A stretch of DNA of 33,891 nucleotides from Candidatus Gastranaerophilales bacterium. Its GTDB lineage: Bacteria > Cyanobacteriota > Vampirovibrionia > Gastranaerophilales > Gastranaerophilaceae. The DNA lies in NCBI GenBank assembly GCA_905236505.1, contig CAJOPY010000178.1, positions 1 through 33,891 of the forward strand, given 5' to 3'. Below are positions 1 through 7,760 of the stretch, one piece after another (positions within the stretch are counted from its first letter, which is position 1; the number at the start of each line of letters is the position of its first letter). Under the pieces are notes generated by a model, which ran no database searches, had not been told where the DNA came from, and worked only from the letters and a program-made list of their open reading frames with translations. A program made the position numbers and the translations under genes.

Positions 1-13
1 ATAGCTTTGCTGC

Positions 14-181
14 TTACTTAGTTTCTTTGTGTGTTGTGTGTTTCTTACAAGTCGGACAATATTTTGAAAGCTCTAATCTGTCCTTTATGTTCTTTTTATT
101 CTTTACTGTTGTGTAATTTCTTTCCTTGCAATCTTCACATGCAAGTACTACCATTTTGTCATTTTTACCTTTAATTCCCAT
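14..181 (-). CDS. rpmG: 50S ribosomal protein L33
   Basis: The minus strand encodes a 55-residue protein starting [10 protein letters not shown] and ending HTTHKETK. It has the two Cys-x-x-Cys pairs (CEDC near residues 15-18, CPTC near 42-45) of the zinc-binding (C+) form of L33, a component of the large ribosomal subunit. Length and the basic composition fit the family. An AAAGGA Shine-Dalgarno precedes the ATG. In many bacteria rpmG is followed by tRNA-Trp, secE and nusG; that side lies beyond the window's first base and cannot be checked here. The presence of the Cys pairs suggests that zinc-independent regulation does not apply to this copy. Confidence 0.93.
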   Translation of the reverse strand: MGIKGKNDKMVVLACEDCKERNYTTVKNKKNIKDRLELSKYCPTCKKHTTHKETK

Positions 182-236
182 CGTTTTTGTCCTTTATATC
201 TATGTTTTATAATTATTATTTTAACCTATTTAAAAT

Positions 237-259
237 AGAATGTGAATTTAACACATTCT
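237..259 (-). terminator. 8-bp hairpin upstream of rpmG
   Basis: AGAATGTG and CACATTCT pair perfectly around a 7-nt AT loop. Read on the minus strand the stem is followed by ATTTTAAAT, so it could be a weak terminator for the genes at 343-1267 or a structure in the rpmG leader. The U tract is poor, hence the modest confidence. Confidence 0.35.
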
Positions 260-342
260 CTATAGTCGGCGTATAAATCTATAATAAAATAAACATATTT
301 TAAATGCAAATTATTTAAATTTCTATTTTTCTTTTTTCGGAT

Positions 343-675
343 TTATTTATTTAAAATATTCTGCTGGATTTTATATCTGGCTATTTTTATATCTCTTACC
401 ATTGTATTCAATTCGTCTATTTTTTTATCCATTGTATCTAATAATTTTGTATAATATTTTTTAGAATCAATTGTTTTTGAATATTTTTGAGCTTCTTGTG
501 TTTTAATATATCTCTTTACTTCCATAGAAGCTATCTCTTTTCTTAATCTCATTATTTTTTCGTTGTCGCTTGCATTTAATTCCAAGATTGGACCTTTGAA
601 CTCAGATAAAGGTATAAGTTTGCGAACCACTTTTTGCTTTGAACCAAAATTTTGATTTACCGGTAATATATTCAT
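343..675 (-). CDS. Small coiled-coil protein with FG leader
   Basis: A 110-residue protein of unknown function. It opens MNILPVNQNFGSK, an Asn-containing leader ending in NFG that resembles the starts of the proteins at 13265 and 15459. The rest is charged and heptad-like (roughly residues 35-108, many K/E/I/L/M), predicting a long helical coiled coil, with no signal peptide or membrane segment. An in-frame ATG exists 6 nt upstream (681) but it would sit one base from the GGAG Shine-Dalgarno; the ATG at 675 has 7-nt spacing and is preferred. It follows the metalloprotease gene by about 46 nt on the same strand and may be cotranscribed with it. Confidence 0.7.
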   Translation of the reverse strand: MNILPVNQNFGSKQKVVRKLIPLSEFKGPILELNASDNEKIMRLRKEIASMEVKRYIKTQEAQKYSKTIDSKKYYTKLLDTMDKKIDELNTMVRDIKIARYKIQQNILNK

Positions 676-721
676 TATCATTCTCCTTTTTTTAGATAAA
701 AACCGGTAAATTTTTTATTTG

Positions 722-1267
722 CTAGTGATATTTTTTATATAAAATTTCCATGTCTTTTTTGGTAAGATACTGCATTGATTCCAAATCATAAGGATACATT
801 ATACTGTCCTTACTCTCAGAATGTTCTAAACCTATTGCGTGTCCGGCTTCATGCAACATTACACCATATATATGATCCTTCGTTCTTGTAACTAGCTTCC
901 TTGAATACCTTCCGCCGGCATAATCTCGCCTGTATTCTTTTGTTCCTATTGTAACATATGCCTTATAATATTCTCCTGCCCTCATTGTCATCTCAGTACA
1001 ACCAACTGCATTACCGTCACCGCAATTTACAAAATCCACAAATTCTACTTCTATATTTGCATTACTGGGTGAAGATACAAACTTAAATCTGACAAGTGAA
1101 TTAGAAGTATTCTGCCAAGTTGAAAAAGCTTGTTTCATAAGTGATGACATCATCCCGTTTTCCGGAATATAAACATATATCGGCTGTCCTACCCAACGGG
1201 GACGCTCTGCTGCCAAGCAAAACGGAACTGTTAACAAAACTGCGATTATTAATAAAAACTTTTTCAT
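722..1267 (-). CDS. Secreted matrixin-like zinc metalloprotease
   Basis: A 181-residue protein with a cleavable-looking signal peptide (MKKFLLIIAVLLTVPFCLAA) followed by a compact metzincin catalytic domain. The zinc site is HEAGHAIGLEH at residues 139-149 (HExxHxxGxxH) with a Met-turn candidate SIMYP about eight residues further. This is the peptidase M10/matrixin arrangement, so it should be an exported zinc-dependent endopeptidase without propeptide or accessory domains. A TTG codon lies in frame 15 nt upstream, but the ATG gives the better signal peptide. No Shine-Dalgarno is visible; a TATAAT lies exactly six bases before the ATG, raising the possibility of a leaderless message. Target unknown: host, prey or envelope proteins are all possible. 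Confidence 0.85.
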   Translation of the reverse strand: MKKFLLIIAVLLTVPFCLAAERPRWVGQPIYVYIPENGMMSSLMKQAFSTWQNTSNSLVRFKFVSSPSNANIEVEFVDFVNCGDGNAVGCTEMTMRAGEYYKAYVTIGTKEYRRDYAGGRYSRKLVTRTKDHIYGVMLHEAGHAIGLEHSESKDSIMYPYDLESMQYLTKKDMEILYKKYH

Positions 1268-1273
1268 GTTTTT

Positions 1274-1302
1274 ATTATACAAACTATTTAAAATTTTTGA
1301 AT
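1274..1302 (-). promoter_or_regulatory. Possible promoter giving a leaderless message
   Basis: TATAAT occupies 1274-1279 and is followed by six bases and then the ATG of the metalloprotease gene, so transcription would begin at or next to the start codon. The -35 candidate is weak (TTCAAA about 16 bases upstream). In an AT-rich genome TATAAT arises by chance, so this is tentative. Confidence 0.3.
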
Positions 1303-1314
1303 ACAGTATTCACA

Positions 1315-2604
1315 TTATTTAAATCTTTTAAAAACAACACTTATATTTTTTAAGTAATCTTTTTCGCTAAAACAAGCTTCTAATTCTTCTTGTGTTAATT
1401 TTGATGTTACATCTTTATCTGAATATAGTTCTTCACGAAAGTTACTTCCGCTAAGTGCATTAAGTGCATGTTTTTGGACAATTGCATAAGCTTGCTCTCT
1501 TGTATATCCTTTTTCTGTAAGCTTTAACATTACTTTTTGCGAATAAACAACTCCGCCGTATAAGCTGGCATTTTTAATCATATTTTCTTTATGAACAACA
1601 AGATTCTTCATGACATTCGCAAACCTTGCAAGCATAAAATCAAGCAGAATAAAACTATCCGGAAAAATTATTCTTTCTGCGGAACTGTGAGAAATATCAC
1701 GTTCATGCCACAGATTAATATTTTCGTAAGACACAACCATATTTGCACGTATTACTCTTGCTAAGCCGCATAAATTTTCACATAATACCGGATTTTTTTT
1801 GTGAGGCATTGCAGATGAGCCCTTTTGATGTTTTCCGAATCCTTCTTCTGCTTCACGAACTTCTGTTTTTTGTAAATGTCTTATTTCTGTAGCAAATTGT
1901 TCAATTAAAGAAGCTATTATACTTAGAGATGACATTAATTTTGCATGTCTGTCACGTGAAATAATTTGTGTTGATATTTTTGCCGGATTTAATCCGAGAT
2001 GTTCACAAGCTCTTTTTTCAACCTCCGGACTTATATTACTGTATGTACCTACCGGCCCTGACATTTGACCGACACAAACTTCTTTTAGTGCATATTTAAA
2101 ACTTTCTTTTGCACGCTCTATACAATCAAGCCAATTTAATAATTTAAAACCAAAGGTTGTAACTTCAGCATGCACTCCATGAGAGCGGCCTATACAAACA
2201 GTGTCCATATATTTGAAAGACATATCTTTTAATATAGAAATTATATCTTCTAAATCTTTTAATATAATCCGTGAAGAATCACAAATTTGAAGTGCAAATG
2301 CCGTATCTATAACATCAGAACTGGTTAATCCCATATGAATATATTTGGCATTTTCTTCTCCGACCGATTCATTTACCGCTGTTAAAAAAGCTATTACATC
2401 ATGACGAACTTCCTCTTCAATTTCATTTATTTTTTGAATACTAAAAGCAGCTTTTTCTTTTATTTCCGCCAAATTTTTATCAGGAATTTCTCCCAATTGT
2501 GCGTAAGCTTCACAAACCGCAAGTTCTACCTTTAAATAGTAGTTAAACTTTTCTTCCAAATCCCAGATTTTTTTTATTTCCGCTCTTGAATATCTGTCTA
2601 TCAT
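1315..2604 (-). CDS. purB: Adenylosuccinate lyase
   Basis: A 429-residue enzyme of the fumarase/aspartase superfamily, full length for PurB. It cleaves SAICAR to AICAR plus fumarate and adenylosuccinate to AMP plus fumarate in purine synthesis. The superfamily signature SSAMPHKKNP lies at residues 263-272, on the flexible catalytic loop; TSSD (94-97) and SHGVHAE (141-147) match the other active-site regions. The start MIDRYSRAEIKKIW is the usual PurB N-terminus. It begins 9 nt after the ilvC stop, so it is very probably cotranscribed with ilvC and cytosolic. Confidence 0.96.
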   Translation of the reverse strand: MIDRYSRAEIKKIWDLEEKFNYYLKVELAVCEAYAQLGEIPDKNLAEIKEKAAFSIQKINEIEEEVRHDVIAFLTAVNESVGEENAKYIHMGLTSSDVIDTAFALQICDSSRIILKDLEDIISILKDMSFKYMDTVCIGRSHGVHAEVTTFGFKLLNWLDCIERAKESFKYALKEVCVGQMSGPVGTYSNISPEVEKRACEHLGLNPAKISTQIISRDRHAKLMSSLSIIASLIEQFATEIRHLQKTEVREAEEGFGKHQKGSSAMPHKKNPVLCENLCGLARVIRANMVVSYENINLWHERDISHSSAERIIFPDSFILLDFMLARFANVMKNLVVHKENMIKNASLYGGVVYSQKVMLKLTEKGYTREQAYAIVQKHALNALSGSNFREELYSDKDVTSKLTQEELEACFSEKDYLKNISVVFKRFK

Positions 2605-2613
2605 ATATATGCC

Positions 2614-3639
2614 CTAATTTTTTGCCCTATCAATAAGTTTTTTATCTCTGTTCCACATAAAAGAAGACCTAATTTCTGAACCTATTTTTTCTATTTCATG
2701 TAATTTTGATTTTTCTCTTAACGCTTTGAATTTTGAGCCGCCATTACTCATTTCTGACATAAATATTTTTGCGTAAGAACCGTTTTGAATATTTTTTAGG
2801 ATTTCTTTCATTCCTTCTTTTGAACTGCTATTAATAACTTTTTCTCCGCTTACATAATCTCCGAATTCCGCATTATTAGATACCGAATAGTGCATATCCT
2901 CAATTCCGCCTTCATAAATTAAATCCACAATAAGTTTTAATTCATGGCAAACTTCAAAATATGCCATATAAGGAGAATATCCCGCCTCCGTTAAAGTTTC
3001 AAAACCTGCTTTTATCAAATAATCTATACCGCCGCATAAAACAGCTTGTTCACCAAATAAATCCGTTTCTGTTTCTTCTTTAAATGTTGTTTGAATTATA
3101 CCTGTTTTTCCGGAGCCGATAGCTGAAGCATAAGATAATGCTATTGCTTTTGAATCACCGGAAACATCATTTTGTACCGCTATCAAAGAAGGAACACCTG
3201 CTCCTTTTACATACTCACTCCTTACAGTGTGTCCCGGAGCTTTTGGGGCTGCCATTATTACATTTACGTTTTGCGGCGCTTTTATATAACCGTAATGAAT
3301 ATTAAAACCGTGTGAAAACATTAAATATTGACCTTCTTTCAAATACGGTTCAATCTCTGATTTATAAACTTTTGCTTGAACTTCATCAGGAATAAGTATT
3401 TGAATAATATCAGCATATTTTACCGCATCAGATATAGGCATAATTTTTAATCCGTAATCTTTTGCCTTTTGCCATGAAGCTCCGCCTTCACGAAGTCCGA
3501 ATACAACATCACAACCGGAATCTACAAGATTTAATCCTTGTCCGTAACCTTGTGAACCAAAACCGATTATTGCAATTTTCTTTGTTTTTATAAGCTCTGT
3601 ATCAATATCTTTGTCTAAATAAATGTTTAAATTACTCAT
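2614..3639 (-). CDS. ilvC: Ketol-acid reductoisomerase
   Basis: A 341-residue class I (short) acetohydroxyacid isomeroreductase, the NAD(P)H- and Mg-dependent second common step of valine and isoleucine synthesis. The dinucleotide loop GFGSQG is at residues 26-31. His110 (FSHGF), Lys133 (PKAPGH), the metal ligands Asp193 and Glu197 (TDLFGEQ), and Glu229/Glu233 (YFEVCHE) in the knotted helical domain are all present. The specificity loop GLREGGASW resembles NADPH-type enzymes. A GGAGAGGAA Shine-Dalgarno precedes the ATG. First gene of a minus-strand pair with purB. No ilvBN or ilvD lies nearby, so the pathway genes are dispersed. Confidence 0.96.
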   Translation of the reverse strand: MSNLNIYLDKDIDTELIKTKKIAIIGFGSQGYGQGLNLVDSGCDVVFGLREGGASWQKAKDYGLKIMPISDAVKYADIIQILIPDEVQAKVYKSEIEPYLKEGQYLMFSHGFNIHYGYIKAPQNVNVIMAAPKAPGHTVRSEYVKGAGVPSLIAVQNDVSGDSKAIALSYASAIGSGKTGIIQTTFKEETETDLFGEQAVLCGGIDYLIKAGFETLTEAGYSPYMAYFEVCHELKLIVDLIYEGGIEDMHYSVSNNAEFGDYVSGEKVINSSSKEGMKEILKNIQNGSYAKIFMSEMSNGGSKFKALREKSKLHEIEKIGSEIRSSFMWNRDKKLIDRAKN

Positions 3640-3787
3640 AAATTCCTCTCCTATTCTTAAATATTACCCCAAAACTTAATATAAATTTCCTATTGTAAAG
3701 AATTGTAAAAACGAATTTTAATCCTTATAAATCTAAGAATACTAAGCTTTTGAATTAAATTAGACAATTTTGTTTAAACTGCATTTA

Positions 3788-3821
3788 GGCAATTATTGAA
3801 GATAGAAATACTTTATATATA
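3788..3821 (+). promoter_or_regulatory. Shared promoter-like motif (GGCAATT...ACTTTATATATA)
   Basis: GGCAATT (3788-3794), 15 bases, then ACTTTATATATA (3810-3821), 16 bases before the start of the EF-hand gene. The same two blocks at nearly the same spacing occur before the genes at 12706-12957 and 17240. Compared with the copy at 13052-13085, only about five of 34 positions differ. No normal TTGACA box fits. Confidence 0.5.
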
Positions 3822-3837
3822 AAAAAGGAGAAGTTTT

Positions 3838-4102
3838 ATGAGTTACAGTACACAAATTTTATCAATTGAAGAAGTTTTTGGAAAATATGACACTAACCAT
3901 AACGGAAAAATTGACAAAGATGAAGTAAAAAAAATCAATTTATTTCCGGATTTTAAAATAAAAAAAAGGAATGACACTCAAAAAATTTGAAAAGAAAAAT
4001 TTAGACCTTTATTCCAAATACGAATACATTGCAACCGGTATGCATAAGGCAAAAGAAATGATACAGGATGATTCAAAGAATCTTTTTCCAAAATATGCGT
4101 AA
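3838..4102 (+). pseudogene. EF-hand mini-protein split by frameshift at A8 run
   Basis: From ATG 3838 (AAGGAG Shine-Dalgarno) the reading frame gives a 50-residue product ending at 3990. It contains one textbook EF-hand calcium loop, DTNHNGKIDKDE, with ligands at positions 1, 3, 5, 9 and 12 and Gly at 6. The frame breaks in a run of eight A (3960-3967). Removing one A joins it to the next frame, which continues through MTLKKFEKKNLDLYSKY to a stop at 4102, giving a coherent protein of about 88 residues. The break may be a real mutation, a sequencing or assembly error, or a site of transcriptional slippage. A calcium sensor or calcium-binding structural role is likely but the partner is unknown. 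The gene has the shared upstream motif and its own terminator. Confidence 0.7.
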
Positions 4103-4120
4103 CAATAAAATCAATATAAT

Positions 4121-4155
4121 AAAAAAAGTGTCTGCTAAATGCAGACACCTTTTTT
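4121..4155. terminator. Bidirectional intrinsic terminator
   Basis: GTGTCTGC (4128-4135), loop TAAAT, GCAGACAC (4141-4148), preceded by seven A and followed by CTTTTTT. It works as a rho-independent terminator in both directions, ending the EF-hand gene on the plus strand and the TRL-like gene on the minus strand. Confidence 0.9.
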
Positions 4156-4168
4156 ACACTTTTCTAAA

Positions 4169-4471
4169 TTAGTTACCCCAAGCTTTTGTAGTAATTGTTT
4201 GAACTCCGAGAATATTTTCTCTTTGAACGTCATATCCGGCCAGAGAACGAATTCCGCCATTTTTCATGGCTGCTTTTACCGAACAATCACCGGTAGATAC
4301 TATATAGAATATATTTTTACAAACCGCAGTACCTTGTTTTGATGCGGCAACTGATGTATAACCGCCACCGGGCGTTGTCATATTATTGTATATGAAACCT
4401 CCGATAAATTCCGCATTTACTCCGATTGTTGTTAAACCGATTAATGCAACGGTCAAAACTATTTTTTTCAT
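4169..4471 (-). CDS. TRL-like exported small protein
   Basis: A 100-residue protein with a signal peptide (MKKIVLTVALIGLTTIGVNA) and a mature part of about 80 residues. The pattern GGFIYNN...TTPGG, a Cys-containing SxGDCSVKAAMKNGGI block and a terminal ILGVQTITTKAWGN resembles the TRL-like family (tRNA-associated locus proteins), usually periplasmic or lipoprotein products of unknown function. There is no lipobox Cys at the cleavage site, so it is more likely soluble in the periplasm; two Cys could form a disulfide. A strong AGGAGG Shine-Dalgarno precedes the ATG and overlaps a 15-bp palindrome. It lies just downstream of gyrA on the same strand. Confidence 0.75.
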   Translation of the reverse strand: MKKIVLTVALIGLTTIGVNAEFIGGFIYNNMTTPGGGYTSVAASKQGTAVCKNIFYIVSTGDCSVKAAMKNGGIRSLAGYDVQRENILGVQTITTKAWGN

Positions 4472-4478
4472 ACTTCCT

Positions 4479-4493
4479 CCTAAATAATTTAGG
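4479..4493. promoter_or_regulatory. Palindrome overlapping the TRL-like gene's ribosome site
   Basis: CCTAAATAATTTAGG is a perfect inverted repeat with 7-bp arms around one base. Its 3' arm on the minus strand includes the start of the AGGAGG ribosome-binding site. It could be an operator or a short hairpin masking the ribosome site. Confidence 0.35.
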
Positions 4494-4519
4494 GTAAAAT
4501 AACCCCTTTTTGTAACACT

Positions 4520-7081
4520 TTATTCTTCTGTATTTAGTTCATTATCAATCAATGATGTCTGTTCACCAATACTCATTTCTTCCTGTGTACAACCGGATAA
4601 CGTTTCTGAGCCGTCTTCATCATTATCGGTATTTACTATTTTGTTCACAGAAACAACAGTATCATTATCTACTAGGTTCTGTGCTCTTACGCCAGTTGCA
4701 GGTCTTCCCTGACAAGATATATCTCCTGCTTTTATTCTTGTTACTATACCGTTTGCAGTTACAAGCATAATTTCATCTTTTTCCTCTACTATTGTCAAAG
4801 CTACCAATCTTGATGCATTTGATTTGAATTTAGTTGCAATAAGACCTATTCCGCCTCTGTTTTGAGTACGGAATTCCGAAAGCTTCGTTCGTTTGCCAAA
4901 TCCGTCCGATGTAACTACTAATAAATCCGCATCATAATTCTTTGGTACTATATCACAACCTATTATCGTATCAGCACTCCTCAATTTCATTGATGTAACT
5001 CCGCGAGCACTTCTGCCTAATGGTCTTAAATCTTCTATCGGGAACCTTATTGCCATACCGCAAGATGTACCGATTATTATTTCGTCATTTCCTCTGGCAA
5101 GTTTTACCCAATTCAATCTGTCATTTTCTTCTAATGAGATTGCAATAATACCGCTTCTTCTTATTGATGCAAAATTATCAAGTTCTATTCTCTTTATATA
5201 ACCTTTTTGTGTAAGCATTATTAGGTTTAAATCATGTGAGAAACTGCTTACCGGAACAACTGCCGTTATTTGTTCACCTTGTTCTATAGGAAGAACATTT
5301 ACAATAGGAAGTCCTTTTGATTGACGTCCGCCTTCCGGGAAGTCATAAACATTTAAGCTATACACTATACCTTTTGAAGAGAAGAACAACACTTTATCAT
5401 GCATCATTGCTGTAAAGAAATGTTGAATATCATCATCTTCTTTGGTTTTTATGCCGGCTTTGCCTCTTGTTGCACGATTTTGACGTTCAAATGTATCCAA
5501 AGAAATTCTCTTTAAGTATCCTTGATGAGTTATGAATACTGCCATAGGCGTATTGGGAGTTAAATCTTCTATAGTAACTTCTCCCTGTTCCGGAACTATT
5601 TGAGTACGCCTGTCATCACCGTATTTTTCTTTATCCTCAAGAAGTTCACCCTTTATAATATCAAGAACTTTTTGTCTGTCAGCCAATATTGCCTCATACT
5701 CTTCTATTTTCTTTAACAATTCATCGTACTCGGTTTTTATCTTATCCTGTTCCAAACCGGTTAAACGTCTTAACTGCATCTCTAAAATTGCATTTGCCTG
5801 ATCCACGTCTAAGCCGTATCTGCTCATCAAGCCTACTCTTGCATCATCAGTCGTTTTTGACTTCTTTATAAGCTCTATTACATCATCAAGCGAACCTAAT
5901 GCAATCAACAAACCTGCCAATATGTGAGCACGAATTTTTGCCTTCTTTAAATAATAAATTGTTCTTCTTGTTACAATTTCAACTCTGTGTTCTACAAACT
6001 CATTAAGAACTTCATACAAGTTCAACAATCTTGGTTGTTTTCCGCATAATGTTACCATATTATACCCAAACGTCGTGCAAAGCTGAGTATATTTAAACAA
6101 ATTATTCTTAACAACTTCCGGTTTTGCGTCACGCTTAAGCTCAATAACAATTCTCATTCCTTCTCTGTCAGATTCGTCACGAAGATCTGATATGCCGTTT
6201 ATTTTTTGTTCTTTTACCAAATCTGCAATTTTTTGAATTAACATTGATTTATTAACCTGATATGGTATTTCTGTTACTATAATCGCAGTTCTGGATTGTC
6301 TGCCTGCACCACCGGGAATTTCCTCTATTGTCGCTACAGCTGACATTTTTATAGAGCCTCTTCCTGTTTCATAGGCTTGTTTTATATCATTCAATCCCAC
6401 TATTGTGGCAGCTGTCGGAAAATCCGGTCCTTTTATATATTCCATCAATTCAGGTACTGTTATTTGAGGATTATCAATAAGAGCTATTGTACCGTCTACA
6501 ACTTCTCTTAAGTTATGAGGAGGCACATTTGTTGCCATACCAACAGCTATACCTGAAGAACCGTTGAGCAGTAACATAGGAAGCCTTACCGGTAAAACGG
6601 AAGGTTCTTCCAGTGAACCGTCGAAGTTCGGTTCAAAATCTACGGTTTCACAATCTATATCAGCAAGCATAGATGTTGTAATTTTGTGCATTCTTGCTTC
6701 TGTATAACGCATTGCAGCTGCACCGTCACCATCTACCGAACCGAAATTACCATGCCCGTCTACAACCAAATATCTCGTATTAAAATCTTGAGCCAAACGA
6801 ACCAAAGCTTCATACACTGAACTGTCGCCGTGAGGGTGATATTTACCCAAAACTTCTCCGACAATTCTTGCACACTTCTTAAACGGCTTATCCGGAGTCA
6901 TGCCCAATTCATTCATCGCATATAAAATACGTCTGTGAACAGGTTTTAACCCGTCCCTTACATCAGGAAGAGCACGACCTACAATTACTGACATCGCGTA
7001 ATCTATATAGCACTTCTTCATTTCATCTCTGATATTAACCGGAACTATTTTACCGTCTGAAAATATATTTTGCTGACTCAA
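4520..7081 (-). CDS. gyrA: DNA gyrase subunit A
   Basis: An 853-residue type IIA topoisomerase subunit that breaks and rejoins DNA; with GyrB it introduces negative supercoils. The catalytic Tyr is Y126 in AAMRYTEAR. The quinolone-contact region reads GDSSVYE (85-91), with Ser87 and Glu91 at the usual resistance positions, so no classic resistance change is visible. The C-terminal beta-pinwheel follows from about residue 500. The GyrA-box position reads [10 protein letters not shown] rather than the proteobacterial QRRGGKG, a form I associate with cyanobacterial GyrA. A 35-residue acidic tail ends the protein. The start codon is TTG, chosen because GAGGAG lies 7 nt before it and MSQQN leads directly into the family N-terminus. 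gyrB is not in the window. Confidence 0.96.
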   Translation of the reverse strand: MSQQNIFSDGKIVPVNIRDEMKKCYIDYAMSVIVGRALPDVRDGLKPVHRRILYAMNELGMTPDKPFKKCARIVGEVLGKYHPHGDSSVYEALVRLAQDFNTRYLVVDGHGNFGSVDGDGAAAMRYTEARMHKITTSMLADIDCETVDFEPNFDGSLEEPSVLPVRLPMLLLNGSSGIAVGMATNVPPHNLREVVDGTIALIDNPQITVPELMEYIKGPDFPTAATIVGLNDIKQAYETGRGSIKMSAVATIEEIPGGAGRQSRTAIIVTEIPYQVNKSMLIQKIADLVKEQKINGISDLRDESDREGMRIVIELKRDAKPEVVKNNLFKYTQLCTTFGYNMVTLCGKQPRLLNLYEVLNEFVEHRVEIVTRRTIYYLKKAKIRAHILAGLLIALGSLDDVIELIKKSKTTDDARVGLMSRYGLDVDQANAILEMQLRRLTGLEQDKIKTEYDELLKKIEEYEAILADRQKVLDIIKGELLEDKEKYGDDRRTQIVPEQGEVTIEDLTPNTPMAVFITHQGYLKRISLDTFERQNRATRGKAGIKTKEDDDIQHFFTAMMHDKVLFFSSKGIVYSLNVYDFPEGGRQSKGLPIVNVLPIEQGEQITAVVPVSSFSHDLNLIMLTQKGYIKRIELDNFASIRRSGIIAISLEENDRLNWVKLARGNDEIIIGTSCGMAIRFPIEDLRPLGRSARGVTSMKLRSADTIIGCDIVPKNYDADLLVVTSDGFGKRTKLSEFRTQNRGGIGLIATKFKSNASRLVALTIVEEKDEIMLVTANGIVTRIKAGDISCQGRPATGVRAQNLVDNDTVVSVNKIVNTDNDEDGSETLSGCTQEEMSIGEQTSLIDNELNTEE

Positions 7082-7161
7082 AACCTTTCTCCTCTATCCA
7101 ATACACTGTATTTAAAACGCTAATGCATGCTATAAATACCTGCATATAACCCTATATCTAC

Positions 7162-7191
7162 ATTGTAGCATAAAAATAAAAATTCTGTAAA
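7162..7191 (-). promoter_or_regulatory. gyrA promoter
   Basis: TTTACA (7186-7191), an 18-base spacer, and TACAAT (7162-7167) with an extended -10 (TGC directly before it). The leader to the TTG start would be about 75 bases. The same layout (18-base spacer, TGC before the -10) occurs upstream of thrS. Confidence 0.6.
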
Positions 7192-7211
7192 GATTAAATT
7201 ATTATAAAAAC

Positions 7212-7760
7212 CTACTTTATTAATTTCTGAATCTCTTTAAATTTGTCATGTTTTGATGTCCTAAGAAGTTCAAAAAGAATAGTTTCTGTTGTTACTATAT
7301 TCGCTCCATATTTATTCATAAGTTCTATACCGGCATTATGTTCCGATTCATCTCGGCTTCCGCAAGCATCTTTCACCAAAAATACTTCATATCCGTTTTT
7401 TATTAAGTCATATACCGTATGATTTACACAAATATGAGTTTCTATTCCGAATATTACAATTTGTTTTTTTCCTGTTCTTTCAATAAAAGATAGTATTTCA
7501 CCGTTATTTAATGCGGAAAAATCTGTTTTTTCACAGAATACCGTACTTTTTGGGACAAAATTCTTTACAAATTCAACTGTTTCCCCAAGCCCTTTTGGAT
7601 ATTGTTCCGTTACGATAACCGGCAAATCTAATATTTCTGAAGCCTTTGATAACACCTCCGCTTTCTTTAAAAGAATTTCTTTATTAAACACCGCATTCAC
7701 AAGTTTTTCTTGTACATCTATAATCATTAATAACGATTTATTTTCATCAGCTAATTCCAT
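7212..7760 (-). CDS. Isochorismatase-family cysteine hydrolase
   Basis: A 182-residue protein of the isochorismatase-like hydrolase fold. The catalytic triad is visible: Asp15 (IIDVQ), Lys78 (CEKTDFSA) and Cys111 (GIETHICV), with the family cis-peptide region before the Cys. Members hydrolyse isochorismate, nicotinamide, N-carbamoyl compounds or other amides; nothing here fixes the substrate, and the short form most resembles YcaC-type hydrolases. Last gene of the transketolase-ftsEX-HDOD operon; its ATG overlaps the preceding stop by 10 nt, so translation is probably coupled. Confidence 0.85.
   Translation of the reverse strand: MELADENKSLLMIIDVQEKLVNAVFNKEILLKKAEVLSKASEILDLPVIVTEQYPKGLGETVEFVKNFVPKSTVFCEKTDFSALNNGEILSFIERTGKKQIVIFGIETHICVNHTVYDLIKNGYEVFLVKDACGSRDESEHNAGIELMNKYGANIVTTETILFELLRTSKHDKFKEIQKLIK

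Noticed and set aside
3971-4102. Independent 43-residue gene starting at ATG 3971
   Set aside because: Its only ribosome-like bases (AAGGA) touch the ATG; it reads better as the displaced end of the EF-hand gene.
5260-5330. Quinolone-resistance or unusual change in gyrA
   Set aside because: The quinolone-contact residues (Ser87, Glu91) have common wild-type identities.
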